From NCBI GenBank assembly GCA_963835585.1, contig CAWIGF010000003.1, forward strand, positions 124,001 through 188,000: a DNA stretch of 64,000 nucleotides, written 5' to 3'. The position numbers and the translations under genes were made by a program. Below the pieces are notes generated by a model that searched no databases, was not told where the DNA came from, and saw nothing but the letters and a program-made list of their open reading frames with translations. The stretch comes from UBA10107 sp963835585 (lineage in GTDB: Archaea; Nanobdellota; Nanobdellia; Woesearchaeales; UBA10107). Below are positions 17,621 to 27,095 of the stretch, piece by piece. Each line of letters starts with the position of its first letter. The stretch's first letter is position 1.

Positions 17621-19611
17621 AGCTTCTCTTTCCTCTTTTTTCTTTCCTTGATGATGAGCCAGATGATGTATAAAGCAGTGATTACTGTTATTGTTATTGA
17701 AATTTTTTGTATTGTACTCATTTCATATCTGAATTCAACCTTGTTTATTCCTTCTGGCACCTCAATGAGCATATAATATGGCCAGGCCTTTTGTATCTGA
17801 ACTTCAGCTCCATTGACATATGCATGCCAGTGTTGCTTGAAATAGGAGCTACGTACAAGGATGAATGAGCTCTCATTTGACTGGGTTATGAATGTTATAT
17901 TTTCAGGTTCAAAATCAACATTGTATATGTTTGCTTGTTGCTTTTGTACTATACAATTAGAGATACAGTCGTTCAATACAAATGCTTGCGCAGTTATATC
18001 TGTGGGTTGCGGTGCTATTTGTATTTTTTTAGGAGATGTTACTAGCTCCTGGAAGAAAGGATTATCGTAAACACAAACATCTGTGTTATTGTAAAGCAAA
18101 GGAAGCATTTTTTCAAGACCATTGATGCAAGGAAGCATAATATCTTTTGTTCCCATATAACCAAGGGTAGCATACAATGACGGGTCAGTCAGATTTTTCT
18201 GTATTTCCGCATAAAGTGTATCAGTCAAATCTCGTATTGGTTTGAATGCACCTTCCCTGTATCCAGTCCATTCAGTACCTATCTCCATTTTTTGTGTATA
18301 TATGTATGGAGTTTCTCCTATGAGTGTATATGTTCTGAATATACCAGGCTGTTCTTTTATGAAATTATATGCATCCATGATCTGAGGAGTGTTTATATAA
18401 TCCTCTGTTGGGGTATTCGACCAATAGTTTGTCGTATATGCAGGCCATATGTCTATCATGAACAAAATAATTAGAGCAAGCATTAAAAGCCATCCATTTT
18501 TCATGGAGCTTATTTTGTGAATGAACGTAGCTGCAATTATGCTTAGGAAGAAAACTCCAATAAGCAAAAAGTATGATCCATAAATTATTGCACCTCCAAG
18601 AGGAAGATACTTAAAAATTATAGGATATAATGCCAATACAAGACCTAATATTCCTAGTGTGCTGAAAATAATTCTATTTTTAAATTTCAAAAGATATATT
18701 CCGAGTGCTGCAAATATTATGAAAGCATAGCCCACATATTCAGAGCGAGTCCCTTGCCCATCGATATCTCTTCCAAAAGACCTTATAAAAGCAGCATTCA
18801 GAGGAATTGCGCTGGGTGCAGTCCCAAATATTGTTTGTGCAATTGGTGCTGTTGACGAATCATGATTCTCTAATAAATATGGAAGCGTCCATATTACTGA
18901 AAGACCAATGATCAAAATGACACATATGATGAGGTTTTTCAATTTGTGTATTTGTATTTTCTTTTCTTTGATGAAAAAGTGGTAAACTAGATATGCAAAT
19001 AGGCAATATAAAACCGCAATTGTTATATTAACATCAGTGTATGCAAGTGCAGAAAGAGATAAGGCTTCCATGATGACATTCATAAATCCATCTTCCTCAA
19101 GCATGCATATGAAGTAAGCAATAACAAGGGGAACAAACACATATCCCCAAAGCCGTGTCAATGAACCTGACATATATGCATATTCAAAATGCATCGGGGC
19201 AAATAGGTAAAATATAGCAGCAATGCTTGCTATTTCATTGTTTTTTGTTAATTTCCTCGTTGCGAAGAACATTGTCAGGGCTGAAAGAATCAGTGAGGCG
19301 ACAATGCTTGCCTTCAGTGAGGCGACTGGGGCAAATAATAATATAAATGGAATTGAAATGTAATACGAAAACGAGTGATAAAATTCAGTAAGTGGCCATC
19401 CTGAGTATATGTATGGCATCCATTCTGATATTTTCCCATAATGTTGCAGTGAATATTGTATCCACCAGAATTTTGTTACATGATGTCTAAAATCATCTGT
19501 TACTGCAATACCCTCTTTGAACCAAGGAACAATGGAAATAATGATGAGAATAATTAGTAAAAAGTACAAGATATATTCTTTTTTCAGTTTTATCTCAAGT
19601 TCTTTGCTCAT
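17617..19611 (-). CDS. YfhO/PTPS-related GT-C-like membrane protein
   Basis: A 664-residue membrane protein with about thirteen helices. The first outer loop holds AVTDDFRHHVTKFWW, a double-Asp motif as in GT-C enzymes, followed by the Pro/Tyr-rich stretch WMPYIYSGWPLTEFYH. The C-terminal domain contains HWHAYVNGAEV and a last helix with a basic tail. It parallels the 15028-16920 gene in layout. ATG 19611 starts two bases after the upstream stop; the N-terminus MSKELEIKLKKEY carries the operon's acidic tag. Transfer of a sugar outside the cell is inferred. Confidence 0.7.
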   Translation of the reverse strand: MSKELEIKLKKEYILYFLLIILIIISIVPWFKEGIAVTDDFRHHVTKFWWIQYSLQHYGKISEWMPYIYSGWPLTEFYHSFSYYISIPFILLFAPVASLKASIVASLILSALTMFFATRKLTKNNEIASIAAIFYLFAPMHFEYAYMSGSLTRLWGYVFVPLVIAYFICMLEEDGFMNVIMEALSLSALAYTDVNITIAVLYCLFAYLVYHFFIKEKKIQIHKLKNLIICVILIIGLSVIWTLPYLLENHDSSTAPIAQTIFGTAPSAIPLNAAFIRSFGRDIDGQGTRSEYVGYAFIIFAALGIYLLKFKNRIIFSTLGILGLVLALYPIIFKYLPLGGAIIYGSYFLLIGVFFLSIIAATFIHKISSMKNGWLLMLALIILFMIDIWPAYTTNYWSNTPTEDYINTPQIMDAYNFIKEQPGIFRTYTLIGETPYIYTQKMEIGTEWTGYREGAFKPIRDLTDTLYAEIQKNLTDPSLYATLGYMGTKDIMLPCINGLEKMLPLLYNNTDVCVYDNPFFQELVTSPKKIQIAPQPTDITAQAFVLNDCISNCIVQKQQANIYNVDFEPENITFITQSNESSFILVRSSYFKQHWHAYVNGAEVQIQKAWPYYMLIEVPEGINKVEFRYEMSTIQKISITITVITALYIIWLIIKERKKRKEKL

Positions 19612-19613
19612 AT

Positions 19614-20303
19614 TCAATCAAAAAATCTGTAGTAAAGCAAATAAAATAATGCCTTTAATCCGTCTTGCAATGGTTTCAATTTTTTCCCTTCTTCCTCTGT
19701 TCTTCCATGATATCTTACAGGTACTTCAAGGATTGTGTATCCTTTTTTTATTATTTTTGTTGTTATTTCGGGCTCAAACTCAAATCCTTTTGCCTGAATA
19801 TTCATGGTTTCAATAATTCCTTTCCTAAACACCTTGTAGCAGGTCTCCATGTCAGTTATCTTTCTGAAGTAAAGTAGTTTGGTCACAAAGCTTAAGAAGA
19901 TATTTCCCAAGTATGTTATTCTATTTGCCGGTTTGAATCCCTTATAGGTGAACCTTGATCCGTATACGACGTCTGTTCTATTATGAAGAATCGGTTCAAT
20001 GAGTTTTTCATAATCATTTGGATTATATTCCAAATCAGCGTCCTGGATCAGCACGACGTCCCCTGTATAGTGTTGAGCGGCCGTTCGTATTGCAGCACCT
20101 TTTCCCATGTTTTTATTATGATAGTAAATTTTGTATTTGTGTATTTTTTTCAGGACATCCCTTGTGCCATCGGTCGAGCAGTCATCAACGATTATTATCT
20201 CTTTTTGTATGTCAGGTAATTTGACTGCTTCAATTCTTTTTATAATCTTAAGTATGCTGTTCTTTTCATTATATGTTGGAATTAGTATTGATAATTTTTT
20301 CAT
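19614..20303 (-). CDS. Family 2 glycosyltransferase, dolichyl-phosphate sugar synthase-like
   Basis: A 229-residue GT2 enzyme with KLSILIPTYNEKNSI, IIIVDDCSTDGTRDVL, NKNMGKGAAIRTAAQ, the DxD site LIQDADLEYNPNDY, VVYGSRFTYK, DMETCYKVFRKGII and LEVPVRYHGRTEEEGKK. These are the hallmarks of polyprenyl-phosphate mannose/glucose synthases. There is no C-terminal membrane domain. It overlaps the upstream GT39-like gene by 4 nt and lies 2 nt before a YfhO-like gene, and so probably supplies the sugar donor. Confidence 0.87.
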   Translation of the reverse strand: MKKLSILIPTYNEKNSILKIIKRIEAVKLPDIQKEIIIVDDCSTDGTRDVLKKIHKYKIYYHNKNMGKGAAIRTAAQHYTGDVVLIQDADLEYNPNDYEKLIEPILHNRTDVVYGSRFTYKGFKPANRITYLGNIFLSFVTKLLYFRKITDMETCYKVFRKGIIETMNIQAKGFEFEPEITTKIIKKGYTILEVPVRYHGRTEEEGKKLKPLQDGLKALFYLLYYRFFD

Positions 20304-21955
20304 TTTAGATTTTGAACTACGTAAAATGGAACAGGACCATATGGTGTGTCATAAGTCTTAGCGAGTTGTGGTGTTTTATTTTCCATTTGTGTTAGATTCA
20401 TAGTACCTCCTCGCTTAAGAAGCACATTCATTATTCCTAATTGATTATTTTCTGGAATCAATCCAATCAAATCTATGTGATAGTTATTTTTAATGTAGTT
20501 ATATGAAGTATTGTCTTGTGAGAGTGTGCTGAAAGTATAAGCATCAAAATTCATATATTGGATGTTGAATTCGTTTTGCAACGTGAGCAAATCTGAAAGA
20601 TTTTGGAAGCCACCACAACGGCGCCGTGCATAAGTACATACTGCCTCCGATTGTGATTCTCCTATGTTGAAGAATCGGTCATTTGGTCCCATGTTCTCCT
20701 GGAGATATTGTCCGATTACATCCTGTCCGTAGAAGATTGTTCCAAATACTCTGTTGTTTGCATCATGAATAGGTCCAATTGCAAAAATCAGAAGCAATAA
20801 TGCAGCATATTCTATATATTTTATTTTAGTGATCTGTTTTAGTATCATCCCTATATTGTAAAGGAATAACAGAATCAAAAGAATAATCAAAGGAAGGAAT
20901 GGCATCTGGTAATATGCATGTCCTCCTATTCTTCCTGAGCATATTCCTAAATATATTATCAGCCCTACTACATTTCCTATGAGGAATTTCGATAACTTTG
21001 TCTTGTATTTGATTATCATAAATAATAAACCAATAAGTGCAAAATCGAATAAAACCCATGTGTAGTTGTCGTTAATATATGAGGAAATTGAAGGCCATGT
21101 GCCCACCCAAAATGACCAATGTGCCGCACGTGCAAACGCGACGCTAAGAGGTTCTATACCTGTTTCTTTTAGGGGATTTGTTATTGCAAATGATACTGCC
21201 CCTTGGAGAATTATGAAAGGAATTATACCATAAACTGAATATTTTAATTGCTGGAATATTTCCTTTTTATTCTTCTTCCATGTTTCCCCTATTCTTTTAT
21301 ATGGTGCAACGAATAACATAGGAATTAATATTATAAGGAATGTTTCTTTGAATGCACCGGATATGCCGAAGTACAATGCGGCAAAGAAAAGTGTTTTCTT
21401 GTCGAAATTTTCTGACCATTTTATGAAGTAATAAAATGCCAGTAGCTCAAAGAATAGTGCAGGGGATTCTGGTTGTATGTTTCTTCCAAAATAAACTGCA
21501 AGGGGCATTATCGTCAATAAAAATGATCCTAGGAGAGCCAAATATTCGTTTTTTGTCAGTAACTTTGTAACAGCATATATCACAATAATTGAACCAAGCA
21601 TAAATAAAATTATGATAAGTCGCGGCACCCAGAGTTGTTCTCCAAATATTTTCCAGAACGGAAGCGTCATATAAGGTATGAGTGGAGGTTCTGCGTATTC
21701 TTCATAATAAGAGCTATCGTTCCAAAGGCCGTAGAAATTGTATGTCTGTCGATGCAGTAAGTTTCCCTGTTCATTGAAAAAGATTGTTTCTGAAATGTAC
21801 TCGTTTTCCTTCATATTGTGATATCCAATTGCAGGAAAATCAATATGGTACACGCGAAGATAGAAACCAAATACAATGAAAATACCAAGAAGTACATATG
21901 TCCATTTTATTTTCTTCACTATACTGAAGTTTAACTCTATTTCGTCTTCTGCCAT
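20300..21955 (-). CDS. GT39/ArnT-like membrane glycosyltransferase
   Basis: A 551-residue membrane protein with about eleven helices and a C-terminal outer domain, the layout of ArnT/PMT (dolichyl-phosphate-mannose protein mannosyltransferase-like) enzymes. The first outer loop has GYHNMKENEYISETIFF, where GT39 members bear an acidic catalytic motif. Further on, YYEEYAEPPLIPYMTLPFW and AVYFGRNIQPESPALFFEL are family-like. It would use a lipid-phosphate sugar outside the membrane. The N-terminus MAEDEIELN shares 17 coding bases with the AglB start. It overlaps the YfhO-like gene by 19 bp. Confidence 0.76.
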   Translation of the reverse strand: MAEDEIELNFSIVKKIKWTYVLLGIFIVFGFYLRVYHIDFPAIGYHNMKENEYISETIFFNEQGNLLHRQTYNFYGLWNDSSYYEEYAEPPLIPYMTLPFWKIFGEQLWVPRLIIILFMLGSIIVIYAVTKLLTKNEYLALLGSFLLTIMPLAVYFGRNIQPESPALFFELLAFYYFIKWSENFDKKTLFFAALYFGISGAFKETFLIILIPMLFVAPYKRIGETWKKNKKEIFQQLKYSVYGIIPFIILQGAVSFAITNPLKETGIEPLSVAFARAAHWSFWVGTWPSISSYINDNYTWVLFDFALIGLLFMIIKYKTKLSKFLIGNVVGLIIYLGICSGRIGGHAYYQMPFLPLIILLILLFLYNIGMILKQITKIKYIEYAALLLLIFAIGPIHDANNRVFGTIFYGQDVIGQYLQENMGPNDRFFNIGESQSEAVCTYARRRCGGFQNLSDLLTLQNEFNIQYMNFDAYTFSTLSQDNTSYNYIKNNYHIDLIGLIPENNQLGIMNVLLKRGGTMNLTQMENKTPQLAKTYDTPYGPVPFYVVQNLK

Positions 21956-23727
21956 ATTATTTTTTCAATCCTTTCTTTTAATTTTTTATTATTGAATATA
22001 TAAATAAGGGCTATGAGAGATATAATACTTATGCACAGACCAGTTGTGAATCCAACTGGTATAAAGCAGATTTCTACGGTATGTGTGCCGCTTGACATAT
22101 TTATCGCTATTAATCCTCTGCTCGAGAAAACAGGAACATTCCTTCCGTCTATTTTTGCCCGCCATCCTGTGAAATAATTCTGATTTATGATGAGTGTGTC
22201 ATCTGCTGAAGCGGTAACTGAAATATCGAGCTTATTTGGCGAGAAATACGTCATTGTCGCATTTCCATTATTGTTTAACAGATACGATTCTCCTTTATAG
22301 TCAGGATTTAGCTGCTTTGTTATGTCCTGGTTGTCCTCGTAAATAGTCACATTAATGTCTTGTTGGTTATCAACAAGAGTTTCATTTATTATTACATAGA
22401 TACCATCGAAGTAAATAAGGGTGCTATTATATTGTGAGGTTATCTTTCCTTCTTTGTTGAATGTATTTTTGTAGCTTGAATTTGCGACTTTTAAGGACAT
22501 TTTCAGACCATTTCCTATTGCATCAATTCCCACTATGTTTTTGGAGAAAACAACAAGTTTTGCATTACTCCCATCTACAGTAGTCACTGGATATTGATTG
22601 TTTGGGTCAGGGACAAGAGCATAGATTGAAACTGGATTACCATTCAAATACCAAGGCGTTGATAATCGTTCCTGCAGTTCCTGTCCTATTAACCAGGCGA
22701 CGAATATTGAGTTATTATTGTAGAAAAGAACGGGTCTTTGGTTTGCGTTAGGGGGGATCCTGTTGTATTCTGTGATATAATATGCCGGCTGAATGCTATT
22801 TTGAGTTATGGCATCATTTTTGCAGTATGTTTCAACGCCTTGCTGCAGCATACCTGTGTTTGATTCCATTGATTTGAGTATGTTGAAGTTCCATGCAAAG
22901 TCAAATTCATTACTTGTTTGAACGAAATTTGGACTTTTTTCATAAGTTGGTGGAGAAGCTGTGAATGCCTGCTTCAACACAGGAGAGTTTACTGCATACA
23001 TATCAATGGCAACAAAGATGCAAAGAATGATTGCAAGATATTTCAAACTCCCTGATTTTTTATTGAACGTTACTTTCATGTTCTCTATTTTTGTCAGTGC
23101 AAATCCTGCGATTATGGCAACAAGGAAGCTAAGGACTATAATCCATCGTGTGACATTTCTTTGTGAACTGAATATAGGCAAAAGATGCAAAACGGAATAT
23201 ATATTGACTGGACTCTGAGGGCCCATTACTAAAAGTGCAAATATTATTGTCAAAATTAAATAAATTATTTTTTCCCTGTCTTTTATAAATACTATAAATC
23301 CAATCAAAAGCAATAATATGGGTATGATTCCGATGTAGTTTGTGTATTCGTGCCAAAGTTCCATTGATGATGTGAGTCTATTGTTGTTCACATCATAATT
23401 ATTGGTACCCTGCATGCCATTCAGGAAAATCTGTGGAAAATGCAGTAGTGAGATGCCGTCATTTGGATCAATAGGACTTAATCTGGGAAGCTGAAGGTAG
23501 CCACTTGCAAGAGGAAGGATTTTAATTGCGCTCAATCCAATTACAAAAATTGTGCACAGAAGGAATATTTTGAATGCTCTTGAATCTTTTTTAAGCATCC
23601 ACTCAAGTAAACTGTGAAGGAGAACAAGCGTTCCTGCGAATATGAAGATGTAACTTGTTTGTTCTATGAATAATGTTGTTAATGTCAGGATTAGAGGTAT
23701 GGTAAATTTTATATCGAGATCTCGATC
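21937..23727 (-). pseudogene. YfhO-like GT-C membrane protein, C-terminal part after a frameshift
   Basis: The reading frame from 23727 to 21937 encodes the C-terminal three quarters of a YfhO-like membrane protein. It contains several helices, then an outer domain with QNYFTGWRAKIDGRNVPV and a final helix with a basic tail. An ATG is found only at 23598, but the frame is open up to a TGA at 23728-23730. The bases before 23598 encode a hydrophobic helix (LILTLTTLFIEQTSY) that continues the membrane topology of the preceding fragment. One extra base, or two missing ones, near 23710-23730 would join both. It is either a sequencing error, a real pseudogene or a programmed shift. Its place between AglB and GT39 is typical for a glycan-adding enzyme. 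Confidence 0.65.
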
Positions 23728-24226
23728 TCAGATAGAAGTAAAAAATCCAAGGGATATATATGGCAGACATTTGCCATTCAACACCTATTGCTAGTCGCAC
23801 GCTGAAGTAGCTAGCGAGCATGAACATAAACGCCGTAAGGTACGAGCCTGCCTTGCTCATCTTTAGCTCACGTGCTAAAATGTAAGCGCCGAATAGTCCA
23901 AGTATATAATATAGAAGGTAGGTAAGCTTCATACCTGTCATTGTTCCGAATATCAAGACAGGTATCCAGTATATAGGAAAGAATGGAGCAACTGGATGAC
24001 TGAATGCTACAGTCCCTCCGCACATATATGGATTCCAGAACGGAAACTGATGGTAATCTACCAAACTAATTCGTTCTGCTTCAATCCTAGAATAAGTAAC
24101 ATCGGAGTCAAGATTTTGTCCTAAGTTTGCAATATTATTTAAAATTGGAGAAAGAAATAACAAAGACACAGCAATGAAAATTAATAGTGCAATTATTTTT
24201 TCATTTAATTTGATCCTTAATTCCAT
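23603..24226 (-). pseudogene. YfhO-like GT-C membrane protein, N-terminal part before a frameshift
   Basis: This fragment encodes the tagged N-terminus MELRIKLNEK, a first helix and an outer loop with NLDSDVTYSRIEAER and FPFWNPYMCGGTVAFSH, which are the YfhO/GT-C donor-site features, then four more helices up to WIFYFYLR. After that the frame turns into a basic, non-membrane sequence and stops at 23603. The shift therefore falls at about 23710-23730, in a palindromic stretch (TCGAGATCTCGA). ATG 24226 overlaps the AglB stop by 10 bp; a TTG at 24238 is an alternative start. Confidence 0.65.
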
Positions 24227-26820
24227 TCTATTTTCCAAACAATGATGTTATCTCCCGTTACCTGCCGTTCTTCCGCAAATTTCTGGAAGTGAGGCATACC
24301 TATCCCATCGAAGTAGAATAATTTTGTATATGTGCTGCCAACCAGCGAAGGGTCTAGGGCCATTACTTGGTATGATCCACTTGTACCGATTAGTATCAGG
24401 CTTTGCTGTGCTCCACCAGAAAATGTCTTAACAACATATTTTCCATTATCTACATATCCAATGGAGATTGGTTTCTCTACACCACTGCTTGTAGCTATCT
24501 GTACATCCATAGTGCTCAAATTTATAGTGATGCCCGAGCATGAAAGCGTAGTGTTCGCAGAATCTTCGGAACAAGATACAGTCTGCCCGTAGCCAGGCCA
24601 CGATGCAATCCATGTATTTGCGTCCTGCTCATTCGTTATCGCCTGCACGGTGTAATATACTTTTGTAGCATCGTCTTTGGAATCGTTAAGCCTTGATTGT
24701 ATTTTTGCGATGGCTTCATCCTTTCCAAGATTCTTATCATTTGTCCATATGTCTGCCCTGCTGAAATTCCATGCTCCGAAGTGGCCCCAAACGGCCCCTT
24801 TGCCGGTCATATCCCCACTAGTAATGAAATAATCCTCGGGAGGGTTGCAATGAGTTTGCTCGAGGAGTGTACTTATCACACTTTCTGGAATTCCCTTCTT
24901 GGTCAAATAAGATTGCGCATTTTCTTTATTCATCACAATGATGTCTTCAAGAATCTGGACGCTTGTCGGTGTGTCATTGATATAATTATCTAGAGTTGTA
25001 ATTGCCTTGTCGCTACTACAGTCAAGCATTCTTAGGATTCCAATTGCCTCTGTCTCGTTATCAGTAAGAAGTGTCTCGCCAATCCAGTGGGCTAATGTTC
25101 CTGATTGCGATGCACCATCAAATGTAACACCCCTGTCTGCCATATACTTGAATTGATGCCCGAAATCCCACCATGAATTGATAATGGCGTTTGGTTGCGA
25201 TTCATTATTTATTTGCGTAAGGACATCATACCATGCTCTATTCATAATAGGAACATTCTGTTGGGCTCCCGCACTTACTGAGCTTATGTAAGGAATGAAA
25301 ATAAGAATGAATACAATTAATAAAACAGATTTTGTAACCTTTTGAGAAATGTTCATTTTCTCCATATATGAACTTGATTTTCTGTATATGTAACTAAATG
25401 CCGCGCCGATTGCCCATCCTAAGGGAGGAGCAAGCATCATTGTAAATCGCACTCCTTGTGTGCTTGCATAAAATATGCCGATGTACCAAAGTATGATTAG
25501 AAAAGCATACATGATGTTTATTCGCTTTCCTTCCTTTTTCTCAAATAGCAATGCAAGAATTCCAATCAATGATATTATGAAGAATAGACCTCCTCCTATT
25601 GAGTTGATTGTATCGCCAACCGGCGAGGGATTTAATTCTGCGACCGTAGTGAACACATTAGGCCATATACTTGCTCCTTGTGCTGCATTTTTTAGAGATA
25701 AAAATCCAAACGGTCCTTCTATGAATCCTAAAAATGAATTGGAAGACATGAGTGTAACAAAAATTCCTGACGATAATATGATGAGTATCATAATAATTAT
25801 TGCTTTTTTCAATTCCTTGTTCTCTTTGATTTTTATCCATGATAATTTATCCTCAAAAATCATGACATATGCCACATAAAGTATCATCATTCCGAGAACG
25901 AAATCAAATACATACCACCAGCCCGGCCATATTGAAGCCATTGCGCCGATTGTCAAGCCACCCAGAATAATATATATTAATGATTTTTTAGTGCTCTTTG
26001 AATATAATGCAAGCAAAACTAGCCATGTGAAAAGAACAGGGAAGAAAATATTATATGAGCTTGTTGTAGCCTCGCCCCATGTTGTTCGCGATAAAAGCGC
26101 ACCATTTACTGCAAACATTATCGCAGCAAAGAATCCTGCAATATTTCCTCCAAGCATCTGCCCTATAAAGAATACGGGTATTACTGAAAGTGCGCATACA
26201 ATAATCGGCAAATATGCTGAACTTTGCATTAACGTCATATGTGCGTTGAAAAAATGGAATATTTCATAGAGATACGCAAGAATTACAGGGTGTGGGGTGG
26301 GTGAAATTGCAATTCCAACGGGAGCAAGAGTATGATCATCCCATTGTGTTCCATTAACAATCTTGTCGCCTATATACCCATGGTCGAGATAATTTCTTGC
26401 ATATCGCAGCCATAGATATGGATCAATATCAGGCATGAATGTGTAGCCCGATTTGGGATCCTGGAATTGTGCCTTGAAGTTTAGTGATGTCTGTTGTATT
26501 TGCTGATCTATTAGCGCCTTGTTTTGCTGATAGTATGTCTGGTATTGCTGATCTACGATGGACTGAAGATTAGTACTTGGCAGGTTAGGATATTGCTGTT
26601 GCACTTGGTTCATTATAGAAGCCTTGTAGTAATTTTGAACAGTGCTTGCCGCCCAACTATTTGTCATTGGGAGTGATTCTGGTATTAATCGGACGTATGT
26701 GCTTAGAAGAATTGGTATCAAAACAAGGAATATCACACCATATTTCTTAAAGAAGTGTATAACCTTCTCTTTTGACACTTTTATGTCTGTAACATTTAAC
26801 TCTATTTCGTCTTTTGACAC
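24217..26820 (-). CDS. aglB: Oligosaccharyltransferase AglB (STT3 family)
   Basis: An 867-residue STT3-type enzyme that transfers a lipid-linked oligosaccharide to Asn in N-x-S/T sequons on the outer membrane face. The N-terminal half has about thirteen helices. The first outer loop carries the metal-binding DIDPYLWLRYAR at about residue 132. The signature SWWDFGHQ (WWDYG variant) is at about 550 and begins the soluble domain, which ends in a beta-rich C-terminus. The only plausible start is a GTG at 26820, giving MSKDEIELN. The gene heads the glycosylation operon, with a TATA-like TTTTTAAAT about 35 bp upstream. Confidence 0.93.
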   Translation of the reverse strand: MSKDEIELNVTDIKVSKEKVIHFFKKYGVIFLVLIPILLSTYVRLIPESLPMTNSWAASTVQNYYKASIMNQVQQQYPNLPSTNLQSIVDQQYQTYYQQNKALIDQQIQQTSLNFKAQFQDPKSGYTFMPDIDPYLWLRYARNYLDHGYIGDKIVNGTQWDDHTLAPVGIAISPTPHPVILAYLYEIFHFFNAHMTLMQSSAYLPIIVCALSVIPVFFIGQMLGGNIAGFFAAIMFAVNGALLSRTTWGEATTSSYNIFFPVLFTWLVLLALYSKSTKKSLIYIILGGLTIGAMASIWPGWWYVFDFVLGMMILYVAYVMIFEDKLSWIKIKENKELKKAIIIMILIILSSGIFVTLMSSNSFLGFIEGPFGFLSLKNAAQGASIWPNVFTTVAELNPSPVGDTINSIGGGLFFIISLIGILALLFEKKEGKRINIMYAFLIILWYIGIFYASTQGVRFTMMLAPPLGWAIGAAFSYIYRKSSSYMEKMNISQKVTKSVLLIVFILIFIPYISSVSAGAQQNVPIMNRAWYDVLTQINNESQPNAIINSWWDFGHQFKYMADRGVTFDGASQSGTLAHWIGETLLTDNETEAIGILRMLDCSSDKAITTLDNYINDTPTSVQILEDIIVMNKENAQSYLTKKGIPESVISTLLEQTHCNPPEDYFITSGDMTGKGAVWGHFGAWNFSRADIWTNDKNLGKDEAIAKIQSRLNDSKDDATKVYYTVQAITNEQDANTWIASWPGYGQTVSCSEDSANTTLSCSGITINLSTMDVQIATSSGVEKPISIGYVDNGKYVVKTFSGGAQQSLILIGTSGSYQVMALDPSLVGSTYTKLFYFDGIGMPHFQKFAEERQVTGDNIIVWKIEWN

Positions 26821-27000
26821 ACTCTACCCCGTCTTTTTTGAACCGTGTTGCATTTAAAAAGCTTTTGAACGCTGATTCCTGTGTCCATTACTGACATGGC
26901 CGGCAGGTTTCCCTGTCTTCCTTAGTCTTTTTAAATAGTATAATAGTCCTACTATGCTCATCATATTTTATTCACTCAACAGTAACAACAAAAAGGAAAG
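26821..27000. other. Divergent intergenic region
   Basis: No open frame of note here. It holds the minus-strand promoter of aglB near 26855 and a short palindrome (ATAGT, CCT, ACTAT at 26943-26955). No RNA gene is recognised. Confidence 0.4.
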
Positions 27001-27010
27001 GTTTATATAG
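26996..27010 (+). promoter_or_regulatory. Strong archaeal promoter (BRE/TATA)
   Basis: The sequence GGAAAGGTTTATATAG is nearly identical to the element before the S-layer-like gene at about 31790 (GAAAGGTTTATATAG in both). Transcription would start near 27030, giving an untranslated leader of about 65 nt before ATG 27096. Confidence 0.65.
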
Positions 27011-27095
27011 GAGTATCACTTTCAGAGTGGTAAATGCTCTTTAGCAATGCTATAGAGAAAGGGGATGGTTAGGAAAATACTTGAGGCTAATAATC

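Noticed and set aside
23603..24238. Separate short gene for a soluble-tailed membrane protein
   Set aside because: Its last 40 residues are basic and unlike a membrane protein, while the neighbouring frame restores the YfhO topology. A frameshift explains it better.
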